Assembly (NCBI RefSeq): GCF_019084075.1
Contig: NZ_JAHREN010000001.1
Location: 4,614,501-4,678,500 of the forward strand
Length of the DNA: 64,000 nt
From: Siccirubricoccus sp. G192
GTDB taxonomy: Bacteria > Pseudomonadota > Alphaproteobacteria > Acetobacterales > Acetobacteraceae
Reading direction: 5' to 3'
Shown here: one piece after another, positions 53,895 through 62,712 of the stretch
How positions within the stretch are numbered: the first letter of the stretch is position 1
Layout: every line of letters begins with the position of its first letter
The notes under the pieces: model-generated
Databases searched by the model: none
Seen by the model: the letters and a program-made list of their open reading frames with translations, nothing else
Told to the model about the DNA's origin: nothing
Position numbers and translations under genes: made by a program

Positions 53895-55065
53895 GGGCGC
53901 GCCCGGCTTCGAGGGCGCCGTCCCCGGCGGGCGCTGGTCCGGCCCGGTGGCGACGCCCGGCGGGGTGCTCGCGCGGCTGCGCCGGCGGGCGCGGCGGCAT
54001 CCCTTCAAGCTGCTGGTGCTGCTGCCGACCCTGCTGGCGGCGCTGTATTTCTTCGCCCTGGCCGCGCCGCAATATGATTCGGAAGCGCGCTTCCTGATCC
54101 GCGGCCGCCAGGCGGCGCCCAGCAGCGGCCTCGGCGAGATGCTGCAGACCGCCGGCTTCCGCCCGGCGCAGGAGGATGCGATGGGGGTGCGGGACTACCT
54201 GCAATCCCATGACGCCGTCGCCGCGCTGCGCGCCCGCCTCGCCCTGGTGGAGATCTTCCGCCGGCCGGAGGCCGACCCGGTGGCCCGGCTGTGGTGGGCG
54301 GCGCCGAGCGCCGAGCGGCTGCTCGACTACTTCCGGCGCATGGTCGCCACCGAATACGACACCACCAGCGGCATCACCACGCTCCGCGCCCGCAGCTTCC
54401 GGGCCGAGGATTCCCGCGCCCTGGTGCTGGAATTGCTGCGCCTCTCGGAAGACATGGTGAACCGCCTGAACCAGCGGCTGCAGGAGGATGGGCTCCGCGT
54501 CGCGCGCGAGGAAGTGGCGCGGGCCGAGGCGCGGCTCACCGCCACCCAGGCCGAGATGACCCTCTTCCGCGAGCGCGAGCGCGCCGTGGACCCCGCCCGC
54601 TCCGCCGGCGTGGCGCTCGAGAACCTTGGCCGGCTGGAGGGCGCGCTGGCCCAGGCGCGGGCCGAGATGGGCGAGGCGCAGCGCTTCGCCCGCGCCGACA
54701 ATCCGCGCATCCTGCAACTGCGCAACCGGATCGAGGGGCTGAATGCCCAGGTCCTGGAGGAACGCCAGCGCATGAGCACCGCCGATGCCGGCAATTCGCA
54801 GCAGATCGGCGAATACGAGCGGCTCTCGATGGAGCGGGAATTGGCCCGCACCCAGCTCGGTTCCGCCACCGCCTCGCTGGAACGGGCGCGGGTGGACGCG
54901 CAGCGGCAGCAGATCTTCCTGCTGCGCGTGGTGGAGCCGAACCTCGCCGAATATGCCCGCTACCCGAAGGCGGTGCTGACGGTGGCCTATATCTTCCTGT
55001 GCCTGTCGGTGGCCTATGGCCTGGCATGGCTTCTGCTTGCGGGGATGCGTGAACATGCGGCGTGA
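53851..55065 (+). CDS. KpsE-like capsule export inner-membrane (PCP) protein
   Basis: 404 residues from ATG 53851, inside the end of the kpsT-like gene. N-terminal helix (FKLLVLLPTLLAALYFFALA), a periplasmic domain beginning PQYDSEARFLIRGRQ, long coiled coils (RVAREEVARAEARLTATQAEMTLFRERERAV and EERQRMSTADAG) and a C-terminal helix (YIFLCLSVAYGLAWLLLAG). This is the polysaccharide co-polymerase type of KpsE/VexD/CtrB, linking the ABC transporter to the outer membrane exporter. Confidence 0.9.
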   Translation: MKIWTKQSPPIALPEGAPGFEGAVPGGRWSGPVATPGGVLARLRRRARRHPFKLLVLLPTLLAALYFFALAAPQYDSEARFLIRGRQAAPSSGLGEMLQTAGFRPAQEDAMGVRDYLQSHDAVAALRARLALVEIFRRPEADPVARLWWAAPSAERLLDYFRRMVATEYDTTSGITTLRARSFRAEDSRALVLELLRLSEDMVNRLNQRLQEDGLRVAREEVARAEARLTATQAEMTLFRERERAVDPARSAGVALENLGRLEGALAQARAEMGEAQRFARADNPRILQLRNRIEGLNAQVLEERQRMSTADAGNSQQIGEYERLSMERELARTQLGSATASLERARVDAQRQQIFLLRVVEPNLAEYARYPKAVLTVAYIFLCLSVAYGLAWLLLAGMREHAA

Positions 55066-56843
55066 TCTTGGCCCCCTTGCGGCGCTGACCGGGGCGGCGT
55101 TGCTGGCCGCCCTCCCCGCCCTGGCGCAGACGCCGATGCAGGCACTCCAGCAGTTGCAGGCGCAGCAGCTGCAGCAGGTCCAGGCGGGCGGCCTCGCCCC
55201 CGGCTCGCCCAACCTCCCCTTCTCGCCCGCCGGCCGCTCGGTGCAGGGCCTGCCCAGCCTGGTCGCGCCGGACCTCGCGGTCTCCCGGCCCGGCCAGGTG
55301 ACGCAGGCCGAGGGTGGGCCGGTGGCCATGGGCCCGCTCGGCGATGGCAGCCGCGCCGAGGGCCCGACGGCGGTCTTCGGCGCCAGCCTCTTCACCCGGG
55401 AAGCCACGGCGGTCAGCGACGCGCCCAACCCGGAATTACGTCATCACCCCCGGCGACCGCGTCTCGGTCAGGGTCTGGGGCGCGGTGGAGGCGGAGGGGG
55501 TGGGTGTCGTCGATCCCGCCGGCATGCTCTTCCTGCCGAATATCGGGCCGCTGCGTGTCGCCGGCACCCGCGCCGGCGACATCCAGCGGGTGGTCGAGAG
55601 CGAGGTGCGCAAGGTCTATACCAACCAGGTGCAGGTCTATGCCGTGCTGCTCTCCACCCAGCGCATCGGCGTCTTCGTCACCGGCTTCGTCCGCACCCCC
55701 GGCCGCTTCGGCGGCAGCGCCGCGGACAGTGTGATCGACTTCCTGGTGCGGGCCGGTGGCGTCGATCCCGGCCGCGGCTCCTACCGGGAGATCACGGTGC
55801 AGCGTGGCGGCCGCACGGTGGCCAATATCGATCTCTACCGCTTCCTGCTGGAGGGGCGCCTGCCGCCGCTGCGGCTGCAGGAGGGCGACACCCTGGTGGT
55901 GGCGCGGCAGCGCGCCGTGGTCGGCGCCGATGGCGCGGTGCGCAACAACTACCTCTTCGAGGTGCCGGGCCGGGTGATGACCGGGCGGGAGCTGATCGAC
56001 TATGCCCGCCCCCTGCCCTCCGCCACCAATGCCATCGTCAAGGGCACGCGCGGCGGCCAGCCCTATTCGCGCTATGCCTCGCTGGCCGAATTGGGCGGGC
56101 TGACGCTGGGCGACCAGGACACCGTCACCTTCATCACCGACAGCCCCGCCCGCACCGTGCGGGTCAGCGTGGAGGGCAGCCGGATCGGCCCCTCGGTGCT
56201 GGTCGCCGACCGCGACGCGCAGCTCTGCCAGGTGCTCGACCATGTGGCGGTGGACCCGGCGCTGGCCGATACCGCCTCGGTCTTCCTGCTCAGGCCCTCG
56301 GTGGCGCAGCAGCAGCGCCGCGCCATCGACGAGGCGCTGGACCGGCTGGAGCGGCAGCTTTTCATGGCGGTGAGCCCGACCACCGGCGTCGCCGCCATCC
56401 GCGCCAGCGAGGCGCAGCTCGTTTCCTCCTACATCCAGCGGGCGCGGCGGACCCAGCCAGAGGGCCGCGTCGTGGTGGCCGACCGCAACGGGCGCTGCGC
56501 CCCGGTGCGGATCGAGGATGGCGATGTGATCGTCATCCCCGAACGCTCCTCCACCGTGCTGGTGGCGGGCGAGGTGGTGGCGCCGCGCGCCGTGGTCTGG
56601 CGGCCGGAGACGCGGCTTGAGGAATACGTGCGCGCCGCCGGCGGCTATACCCCGCGCGGCAGGTCGAGCTCGCTGATGATCCGCCGCGCCAGCGGCGAGT
56701 TGGTGCTCGACCCCGGCGAGACCCTGCGGCCGGGAGACGAGCTGATCGTGCTGCCCTATCTCGACCCCAAGGCCTTCCAGATCGGCAGCGACCTGCTGGC
56801 GGTGATCTACCAGATCGCGGTGGCGACGCGGATCTTCCTGTAG
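55055..56843 (+). CDS. Wza/KpsD-like polysaccharide export outer-membrane protein (frameshifted)
   Basis: Starts at ATG 55055 within the end of the kpsE-like gene. A Sec signal (MRRDLGPLAALTGAALLAALPALAQ) is followed by a Gln-rich stretch. The frame breaks at GG 55432-55433 (natural NYVITPGDRV); one base fewer joins NYVITPGDRVSVRVWG, the poly_export domain, with RTPGRFGG, VFVTGFVRT and two SLBB domains (VLVAGEVVAPRAV and YVRAAGGYTPRGRS). The C-terminus ends YQIAVATRIFL. About 595 residues. It should form the outer-membrane pore of the capsule exporter. Confidence 0.88.
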
Positions 56844-56869
56844 GCCGGAGCGGCTTGCCGGTCCCGGGG

Positions 56870-56893
56870 TGCGCGGGACTCGGTCCCCGCGCA
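56870..56893. terminator. Hairpin between export gene and beta-lactamase
   Basis: GC-rich stem (56870-56879 with 56883-56893, one bulged base, 3-base loop) in the 55-bp gap between two convergent genes. No T-run is obvious; probably a shared terminator. Confidence 0.45.
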
Positions 56894-56898
56894 TGGTC

Positions 56899-57797
56899 CT
56901 AGCCGGCGATTGCGGCCGCCACGGCCTGGCCGACCGCGGCAATCGTCGCATTGCGCTGTTCCGCGGTGGCAGGCGTTCCGGTGAGATAGGCGGCGACGAG
57001 AACTGGTGCGCGCCCTGGCGGCCAGAGGATGCCGACGTCGTTCGCCGTGCCCCTCTCCCCCCGAGCCGGTCTTGTCGCCGGTGCGCCAGCCATCCGGCAG
57101 GCCAGCCCGGAGGCGGGTGTCGCCGGTCCGGTTGCCGAGCAGCCATCCGACCAACTGCTCTCGCGATCCAGCGGACAGGGCGGGTCCCAGGGCGAGCGCC
57201 TGGAGGTTCGCCAACATGGCCGCCGGCGTCGTGGTGTCGCGCGGGTCGTCCGGGATCGCCTCGTTCAGCTCGGGCTCGATGCGGTCGAGCCGCGTCACCG
57301 TATCGCCGAGCGAGCGCAGATAGGCGGTCAGCCCCGCGGGACCGCCCATGCTGGCGAGGAGCAGGTTGCCCGCGGTGTTGTCGCTCAGCGTCATGGCCGC
57401 CGCGCAGAGCTCCGCGAGCGACATCCCATCTCCGCCGACGCGCTCCTGCGTGACGGGTGAATAGACCACCAGGTCGCCGCGCCCGAACCGGATGCGCCGG
57501 TCGAGGCGCTCCCTTCCCGCATCGGCGCGCGCCAGCACGGCGCCGGCGGCCAGCAGCTTGAAGGTGCTGCACATCGGGAAGCGCTCGTCGGTCCGGTGGC
57601 CCGACCGGGTATCCGTCAGGGTATCGAGCACGGCGACGCCGAGGCGGCCGCCGCTGGCCGCCTCGATCCGCGCGAGGGTTGCCGGCAATGCGCCGAAAAC
57701 GTCGCCGGCGGCCCTGGCGCCCCGCATCCTGCCTGCCAGCGTGAGTCCGGCCATGGCCGCACCTGCGCTGCATGCCAGTCGTCGCCTGTCGATCATC
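56899..57797 (-). CDS. Class A beta-lactamase (frameshifted)
   Basis: About 298 residues from ATG 57797 with a twin-arginine-like signal (MIDRRRLACSAGAAMAG). Active-site S77-T-F-K80, SDN in MTLSDNTAGN, the omega-loop Glu in EPELNEAIPDD, and KTG in TGDKTGSG. The frame breaks in the C6 run 57057-57062, just after KTG; one base fewer continues ERGTANDVGILWPPGRAPVLVAAYL and ends AVAAAIAG. It hydrolyses beta-lactams in the periplasm; the spectrum cannot be told. No regulator ampR is next to it. It lies inside the capsule locus, apparently as an unrelated passenger. Confidence 0.88.
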
Positions 57798-57875
57798 CGT
57801 CCCGCTCCGCCCGTCCTTGGTCGCGGCAGCAGATGCACCGGCACCCGGGGGCCGGACAAGTCTCCACTCCGGCTA

Positions 57876-60125
57876 TTACGCCGCGACCATCCGCACCAGG
57901 GCCCGGCGCTCCAGATAATCCAGCCGCGCGGCGAGGTCGTCGGCGCGGCAGAGCATGAAGCCGAGCAGGTTGGGGCCGACCAGCCTTCCATCCTCCAGCC
58001 GCGTGCCGGCCGGCGTCTCGATCTCCACCGCGAGGTCGCCCGCCCCATCCAGCACCTGCAACACGCAGAAGAGCCGTTCATGGTCGCTGGCCTCGATCCA
58101 GCGGAACGGCCCTTCCAGCGCCCCATACCGCCCGGCCCGCAGGCCGAAGCGGCCGCCGCCGGGCTGGCCCTGCATCTCCAGCGTGATGCGGAGGGCGCCG
58201 CGCTCGGCCAGGGGCAGACGCAGCAGGGCGCGGCCTTGCAGGGTGCGGACGCCCCAGGGCTTCAGCCGGCCCCAGGCCGGGCCCTCCCGCACCGCATCGG
58301 CGATCGCCGCCTCCAGCCGCGGCTCCGGCCCGGGCAGCAACCGGGTTTCGTAGGCGGTGCCGGGATGCAGGGTGATGCGCGACAGTGGCGGCGGGGACTC
58401 CGCCGGCAGCAACGCCGCCACCTCGCTGCGAAGCTGGTCCGCCACTTCCGCCCAGCTTCGCAGCCGTGCCGCCCGCGGCAGCCGTGCCTCCCGCCCGGCC
58501 CGGAAGGCACGATCGAAGATCATCGCCTCCAGCCGTGCCACCAGCTCCGGCTCGCTCTGCGGCGTGAAATAGACCGCCGCCTCGCCGCCGGCCTGGCGCA
58601 GCGAGGAGTTGTCTGCCACGACAGGCACCTTGCCATGGCTGAGGCTTTCCGTGACCGGCAGGCCCCAGCCCTCGTAGAAGCTGTTGAAGACGGTGCAGAG
58701 ACAGTGGCGATACAGCCCGTCCAGTTCCGTATCGGGCACGCCATGCAGCAGCGCCACCCGCTCCCGCAATCCCGGGGAATTGGCGTGCAGCGCCAGCGCC
58801 GCCTCGGCCAGCCAGCCGCGCTTGCCGACGCAGACCAGGTCCGGCACCGCCTCGGCGCCATGCCGGCGGATCAGGCTGAGCCAGGCATTGAAGACCAGCA
58901 GGTGGTTCTTGCGGCTCTCGATCGTCGCCACGAAGAGCACATAGGGGCGGGCGCGGGGCGGCAGGGCGGTGCCGGGGAGGCCCGGCGGCAGCAGCGGCGC
59001 CGCGTCCAGCGGCAGCACGCCGACCGGCAGGGCGAGATCGGGCAGCAGGCGGCGCTGCAGCCGCAGCACGTCGTCGCGGGTGCAGTCGGAGATCGCCAGC
59101 ATGGCATCGGCATGCAGGCAGACGCTGGCGAACCAGCAGGCGAATTCATCCACCAGCCCGGCGGCGCAATGCTCCGGCACCACCAGCGGGATGCAGTCGT
59201 AGATCAGCGGCACGTAGCGCAGGCCGCGGCTGGCCTTGGCCTCCCGCACCCGGCGCAGGTAGTCCGGGATCCACCAGGAGGTGCCGAGATTGACCAGCAC
59301 GCCGCCGGTGGCGAATTCCATGGCCGGCCCCTGCCGAAGCGCCTCCTGGGCCGCCGCGACCGCCTCCGCCCAGGCGGGGTCCGCCACCTCGGCGCCGCTG
59401 CGGGAGAGAGCGACCAGGCGGCGGAACAGCACGGCCGGGATCGGCTTCCAGGTGCCGCCCGCCGCGTCGAAGGCGACGATCGCGGCCATGTCCTCGCCGC
59501 CGGGGCGGTCCAGCGCCTGCTCGATGATGTTCATCTGCACGCGCTGGATGCCGGTGGGCGCCCGGTCGCCCTGGAAATAGGCCAGCAGGTCGGAGGCGTC
59601 GAAGGCCAGGGCCAGGCTGGCCGCCGGGCCGGGCATGGCAGGCGGCGCGGCGGGCGCCGGTGCCTCGGCCGCCGGTGAAGCCGCTGCCGTGACGGGGCCG
59701 GGCGGAACAGGCGCCTCGCTGGAGGCAGGGGGCTCCGATGCCCCGGCCCCCTCCGCCATCAGTTCCACCCGCGCCGCGGCATTGCCGGGGTCGAGCGTCA
59801 ACGCCCGGGCATATTCCTGGAAGGCCTCCTCATGCCGCCCCAGCAGCTTCAGCGCATGGCCGATCTGGAGATGCGTATCCGCATCCCCCGGTTGCAGTCG
59901 CTCGGCTTCCCGGTAGAGCAGCAGGGCGGCCTTGGGATCGCCGCTTTCCTTCAGGCAATGGCCGTATTGCACCCAGATCTGCCAGTGGCCGCCGCGCAGC
60001 CGCAGATAGGCGGCATAGGCCTGTGCCGCCTCCGACCAGTCCTGCCGGTCGCGCAGCGCATCGGCCGCCGCGAGGAGTTCGGCGGGGTCGGAAGGCGCGG
60101 GGTCGGCCGACGACGCCATGTCCAT
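57876..60125 (-). CDS. TPR-glycosyltransferase fusion (GT4 type)
   Basis: 749 residues. Residues about 15-125 form tetratricopeptide repeats (WIQYGH-like, ALLLYREAERLQPGDADTHLQIGHAL, EYARALTLDPGNAAA). After a Pro/Ala linker comes a GT-B enzyme: FDASDLLAYFQGDRAPTGIQRVQ, PLIYDCIPLVVPEHC, FVATIESRKNHLLVFNAW and YEGWGLPVTESLSHGKVPV, where the Glu pair binds the sugar nucleotide. A 190-residue C-terminal beta-rich domain follows. Fits a capsule or exopolysaccharide glycosyltransferase with protein-binding TPRs. Confidence 0.88.
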   Translation of the reverse strand: MDMASSADPAPSDPAELLAAADALRDRQDWSEAAQAYAAYLRLRGGHWQIWVQYGHCLKESGDPKAALLLYREAERLQPGDADTHLQIGHALKLLGRHEEAFQEYARALTLDPGNAAARVELMAEGAGASEPPASSEAPVPPGPVTAAASPAAEAPAPAAPPAMPGPAASLALAFDASDLLAYFQGDRAPTGIQRVQMNIIEQALDRPGGEDMAAIVAFDAAGGTWKPIPAVLFRRLVALSRSGAEVADPAWAEAVAAAQEALRQGPAMEFATGGVLVNLGTSWWIPDYLRRVREAKASRGLRYVPLIYDCIPLVVPEHCAAGLVDEFACWFASVCLHADAMLAISDCTRDDVLRLQRRLLPDLALPVGVLPLDAAPLLPPGLPGTALPPRARPYVLFVATIESRKNHLLVFNAWLSLIRRHGAEAVPDLVCVGKRGWLAEAALALHANSPGLRERVALLHGVPDTELDGLYRHCLCTVFNSFYEGWGLPVTESLSHGKVPVVADNSSLRQAGGEAAVYFTPQSEPELVARLEAMIFDRAFRAGREARLPRAARLRSWAEVADQLRSEVAALLPAESPPPLSRITLHPGTAYETRLLPGPEPRLEAAIADAVREGPAWGRLKPWGVRTLQGRALLRLPLAERGALRITLEMQGQPGGGRFGLRAGRYGALEGPFRWIEASDHERLFCVLQVLDGAGDLAVEIETPAGTRLEDGRLVGPNLLGFMLCRADDLAARLDYLERRALVRMVAA

Positions 60126-60210
60126 CCAGGGGCTCCTGCGGGTAGAAGATCAACGGTAGAAGTAGGGCCGGCGATCCCGGCAGGTGGGAGATAGCGCATG
60201 CGGGGCCAAA

Positions 60211-60243
60211 GGAAAAACCGGCAGCGGGGGAAATCCCTGCCGG
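60211..60243 (-). terminator. Rho-independent terminator
   Basis: On the minus strand a CCGGCAGGG stem (with one bulge) pairs across a short loop and is followed directly by TTTTT. It lies just past the stop of the small membrane protein gene (60251), so that gene has its own end. Confidence 0.75.
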
Positions 60244-60250
60244 CCGCTGG

Positions 60251-60493
60251 TCAGCGCAGCAGCAGGAACGCCAGGAGCACGACCGGTGACAGGAGCAGGA
60301 CGATGGCGGCCGCCCGCAGCAGCAGCACGGCGAATTCGGCAAGGCGGAGCGCCATGCCCTTGTGCAGCGGCACCGCCGCGGCCCGGCCTTGGGTAAGGCT
60401 CTGGGCCATGCCGGGAATGTCTTCCGAGGACGGTGCCACGCCGGGTTCCTGCATCCAGGACGGGATAAGACGCCGGGCTGCTTCCATCATCAA
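60251..60493 (-). CDS. Small membrane protein
   Basis: 80 residues. A polar N-terminal 45 residues and a C-terminal hydrophobic stretch (FAVLLLRAAAIVLLLSPVVLLAFLLL) forming one long or two short transmembrane helices. A rho-independent terminator follows its stop, supporting that it is a real transcript. ATG 60493 begins MMMEAARR. No family recognised. It sits between the divergently arranged glycosyltransferase genes and may be a small accessory of the capsule locus. Confidence 0.55.
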   Translation of the reverse strand: MMMEAARRLIPSWMQEPGVAPSSEDIPGMAQSLTQGRAAAVPLHKGMALRLAEFAVLLLRAAAIVLLLSPVVLLAFLLLR

Positions 60494-60643
60494 GCGAATT
60501 CAGTGCCCCGGTGACGATAAGGCGACATTGCCCCGGACCCCCCGACCTTCTCTTGCGGTATCCTGTGTTGATGCATCGAAACGCCGCCTGCCGACGCCGC
60601 GGTTCCGGGCCGAACCTTGGCGGCCCGGCCGGATGATCCGCCG

Positions 60644-62032
60644 ATGACCCCGTCCGGCAGCGCCACGGGACGGCCGCGAGTTTTCCTGGATGGCTACAAC
60701 CTGGCGCTCGACCAGGGCACCGGGGTCGCCACCTATGCCCGCAACCTCAGCTTCGGCATGGCGCGGCTCGGCTTCGAAGTGGGGGTGGTCTATGGCACCC
60801 GCGCCGCGCCTTCCTTCAACCCGCTGATCCGCGAAATCGCCTTCTTCGACGAAAGGGTGGGCGACCCGCCGAAATGGCTGGTGGCGCTGCGCCGCTCCCG
60901 CCGCATGCTGCGGGCGCCGCTGGGCGAGGTGGGGGTGCGGGTGCCCATCACCGGCCAGGTGATCGCCACCACCTTCCGCGACCGGCTGCCGCATTTCGAC
61001 GAGATCTGGAACGCGCAGGAACTGTTCCAGCAGTCGGTCGCGCATTTCCGGATCTTCGGCAACCGGCTGGCGCTCCGCCTCAAGGGCCCCAGGCCGGAAC
61101 TGATGCACTGGACCTATCCGCTGCCGCTGCACATCCCCGGTGCGCGCAACATCTACACCCTGCATGACCTGGTGCCGCTGCGCCTGCCCTATACCACCCT
61201 CGATAACAAGCGCCGCTACTTCCGGCTGAACCGGATGCTGGGGCAGCAGGCGGACCATATCGTCACCGTCTCGGAAGCCTCGAAGCGCGACATCGTCAGC
61301 CTGCTCGGCGTCGACCCGGAGCGGGTGACGAATACCTGGCAGGCGGTCGACATCCCGCGCAAATTCACCGATGTGCCGATGCAGGCGGTGCGGGACGAGG
61401 TGCAGGGCAGCTTCGGCCTCACCGCCGGGAAATACTGGCTGTTCTTCGGCGCCATCGAGCCGAAGAAGAATGTGGGCCGGATGATCCAGGCCTTCCTGGC
61501 CAGCGGCGTCGAGGGGCCGCTGGTGATCGTCGGCAAGAAGGCCTGGAAGTCGGAGGAGGAGCTGCGCCTCCTGTTCGACGACCATATCCGCTACCTCGTG
61601 CAGGACGGCGCCACGCTCCGCACCCGGCACAAGATCGTGCTGCTGGACTATGCCCCCTTCCGGCTGCTGGTGAACCTGATCCGCGGCGCCCGCGCGGTGC
61701 TGTTTCCCTCGCTCTATGAGGGCTTCGGCCTGCCGGCGCTGGAGGCGATGCTGCTCGGCACGCCGGTCATCACCTCCAATACCGCCTCGATGCCGGAGGT
61801 GGTGGGAGAGGCCGCGCTCACCGTCGATCCCTATGATATCGGCCAGCTCGTGCAGGCGATCCAGGCGATGGACGGGGATGCCGATCTGCGCGCCCGGCTG
61901 GCCGAGGCGGGGCCGCGCCAGGCCGCCTTCTTCAGCCCGGACCGCTACGCGGCGCGGCTGGAGGCGCTCTATGCCAGGCTCGGCGTCGCCGCCGCGCCTG
62001 CCCCAGTGCCGGAAAGGCTGGCGGCGGAATGA
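60644..62032 (+). CDS. Glycosyltransferase family 4 enzyme
   Basis: 462 residues from ATG 60644; a TTG at 60617 is a less likely start. GT-B fold: VFLDGYNLALDQGTGVATYARNL with the acceptor-side Gly loop, IYTLHDLVPLRLP, FFGAIEPKKNVGRMIQAF and YEGFGLPALEAMLLGTPV with the E-x7-E pair. It probably adds mannose or a related sugar to a lipid-linked or polymer acceptor in the cytoplasm. Its stop overlaps the ATG of the DUF4214 gene, so three genes here form an operon. Confidence 0.92.
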   Translation: MTPSGSATGRPRVFLDGYNLALDQGTGVATYARNLSFGMARLGFEVGVVYGTRAAPSFNPLIREIAFFDERVGDPPKWLVALRRSRRMLRAPLGEVGVRVPITGQVIATTFRDRLPHFDEIWNAQELFQQSVAHFRIFGNRLALRLKGPRPELMHWTYPLPLHIPGARNIYTLHDLVPLRLPYTTLDNKRRYFRLNRMLGQQADHIVTVSEASKRDIVSLLGVDPERVTNTWQAVDIPRKFTDVPMQAVRDEVQGSFGLTAGKYWLFFGAIEPKKNVGRMIQAFLASGVEGPLVIVGKKAWKSEEELRLLFDDHIRYLVQDGATLRTRHKIVLLDYAPFRLLVNLIRGARAVLFPSLYEGFGLPALEAMLLGTPVITSNTASMPEVVGEAALTVDPYDIGQLVQAIQAMDGDADLRARLAEAGPRQAAFFSPDRYAARLEALYARLGVAAAPAPVPERLAAE

Positions 62033-62712
62033 CCCTGCCAGGCCGCAGCATCGAGGCCGGCGACCTGCTGCATGGCGAGGACCATGATTTCGTGGTCAAC
62101 CTCTACCTCGCCCTGCTGCGTCGCTGGCCCGACCCCGGCGGCTACCGCCACCACCTCGACATGGTTGCCAACCGCCCGGAGCGCCGGGTGGAGGCGATCC
62201 GCCTGATGGCCGGCTCCGAGGAGGCGCGGCGGGCCGGCGCGGCAGTGGCCATCGGGCCGGACCCGGTGCTGCCCTCCGACCCCCGTAGGGCGCTGGCGGC
62301 GATGCTGGAACTCCGCACCGGCTGGCTGCAGGAGCAGGTGGCGCAGTTGCGCGAGGCGGTGGAGCTGCTCTCCGGCCCCGGCGGGCCGGAACTGGCCGGG
62401 CTCGGCGCCGAGCTGATCGAGGGGCGCGATGCGGCGCTGCGCTCGGAGATCAATGCGCTGCGGCGGGAGACCGGGCAGCGGCTGGAGGCGATCCTCGACC
62501 TGCTGCGGCAGCAGGGCGTGGTGTTGGGTGCCCCGGCGGCCGGTCCGGAAGCGCCCGTCGCAACGCCCGAGGAACGCGCCGCGCAGGCGGTGTCCCGCCT
62601 CGTGGCCGATTACGTGGGCGACCTGCTGGCCATCGCCGAGACGCGGTTCGAGGCCCGGCTCAGGGCCATCGAGGCGCGGCTATTGGCGCAGGGCGGCAGC
62701 GGCGGCACGTGA
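62029..62712 (+). CDS. DUF4214-domain protein with coiled coil
   Basis: 227 residues. The N-terminal 70 residues (LLHGEDHDFVVNLYLALLRRWPDPGGYRHHLDMVANRPERRVEAIRLMAGSEE) match DUF4214, a domain of exopolysaccharide and phycobilisome-linker-like proteins. The rest is predicted coiled coil (EQVAQLREAVELL, LRRETGQRLEAILDLLRQQG) ending in a helix. Overlaps the glycosyltransferase stop (ATGA) and the next start (GTGA). Perhaps a scaffold for the flanking glycosyltransferases (inference). Confidence 0.75.
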   Translation: MTLPGRSIEAGDLLHGEDHDFVVNLYLALLRRWPDPGGYRHHLDMVANRPERRVEAIRLMAGSEEARRAGAAVAIGPDPVLPSDPRRALAAMLELRTGWLQEQVAQLREAVELLSGPGGPELAGLGAELIEGRDAALRSEINALRRETGQRLEAILDLLRQQGVVLGAPAAGPEAPVATPEERAAQAVSRLVADYVGDLLAIAETRFEARLRAIEARLLAQGGSGGT

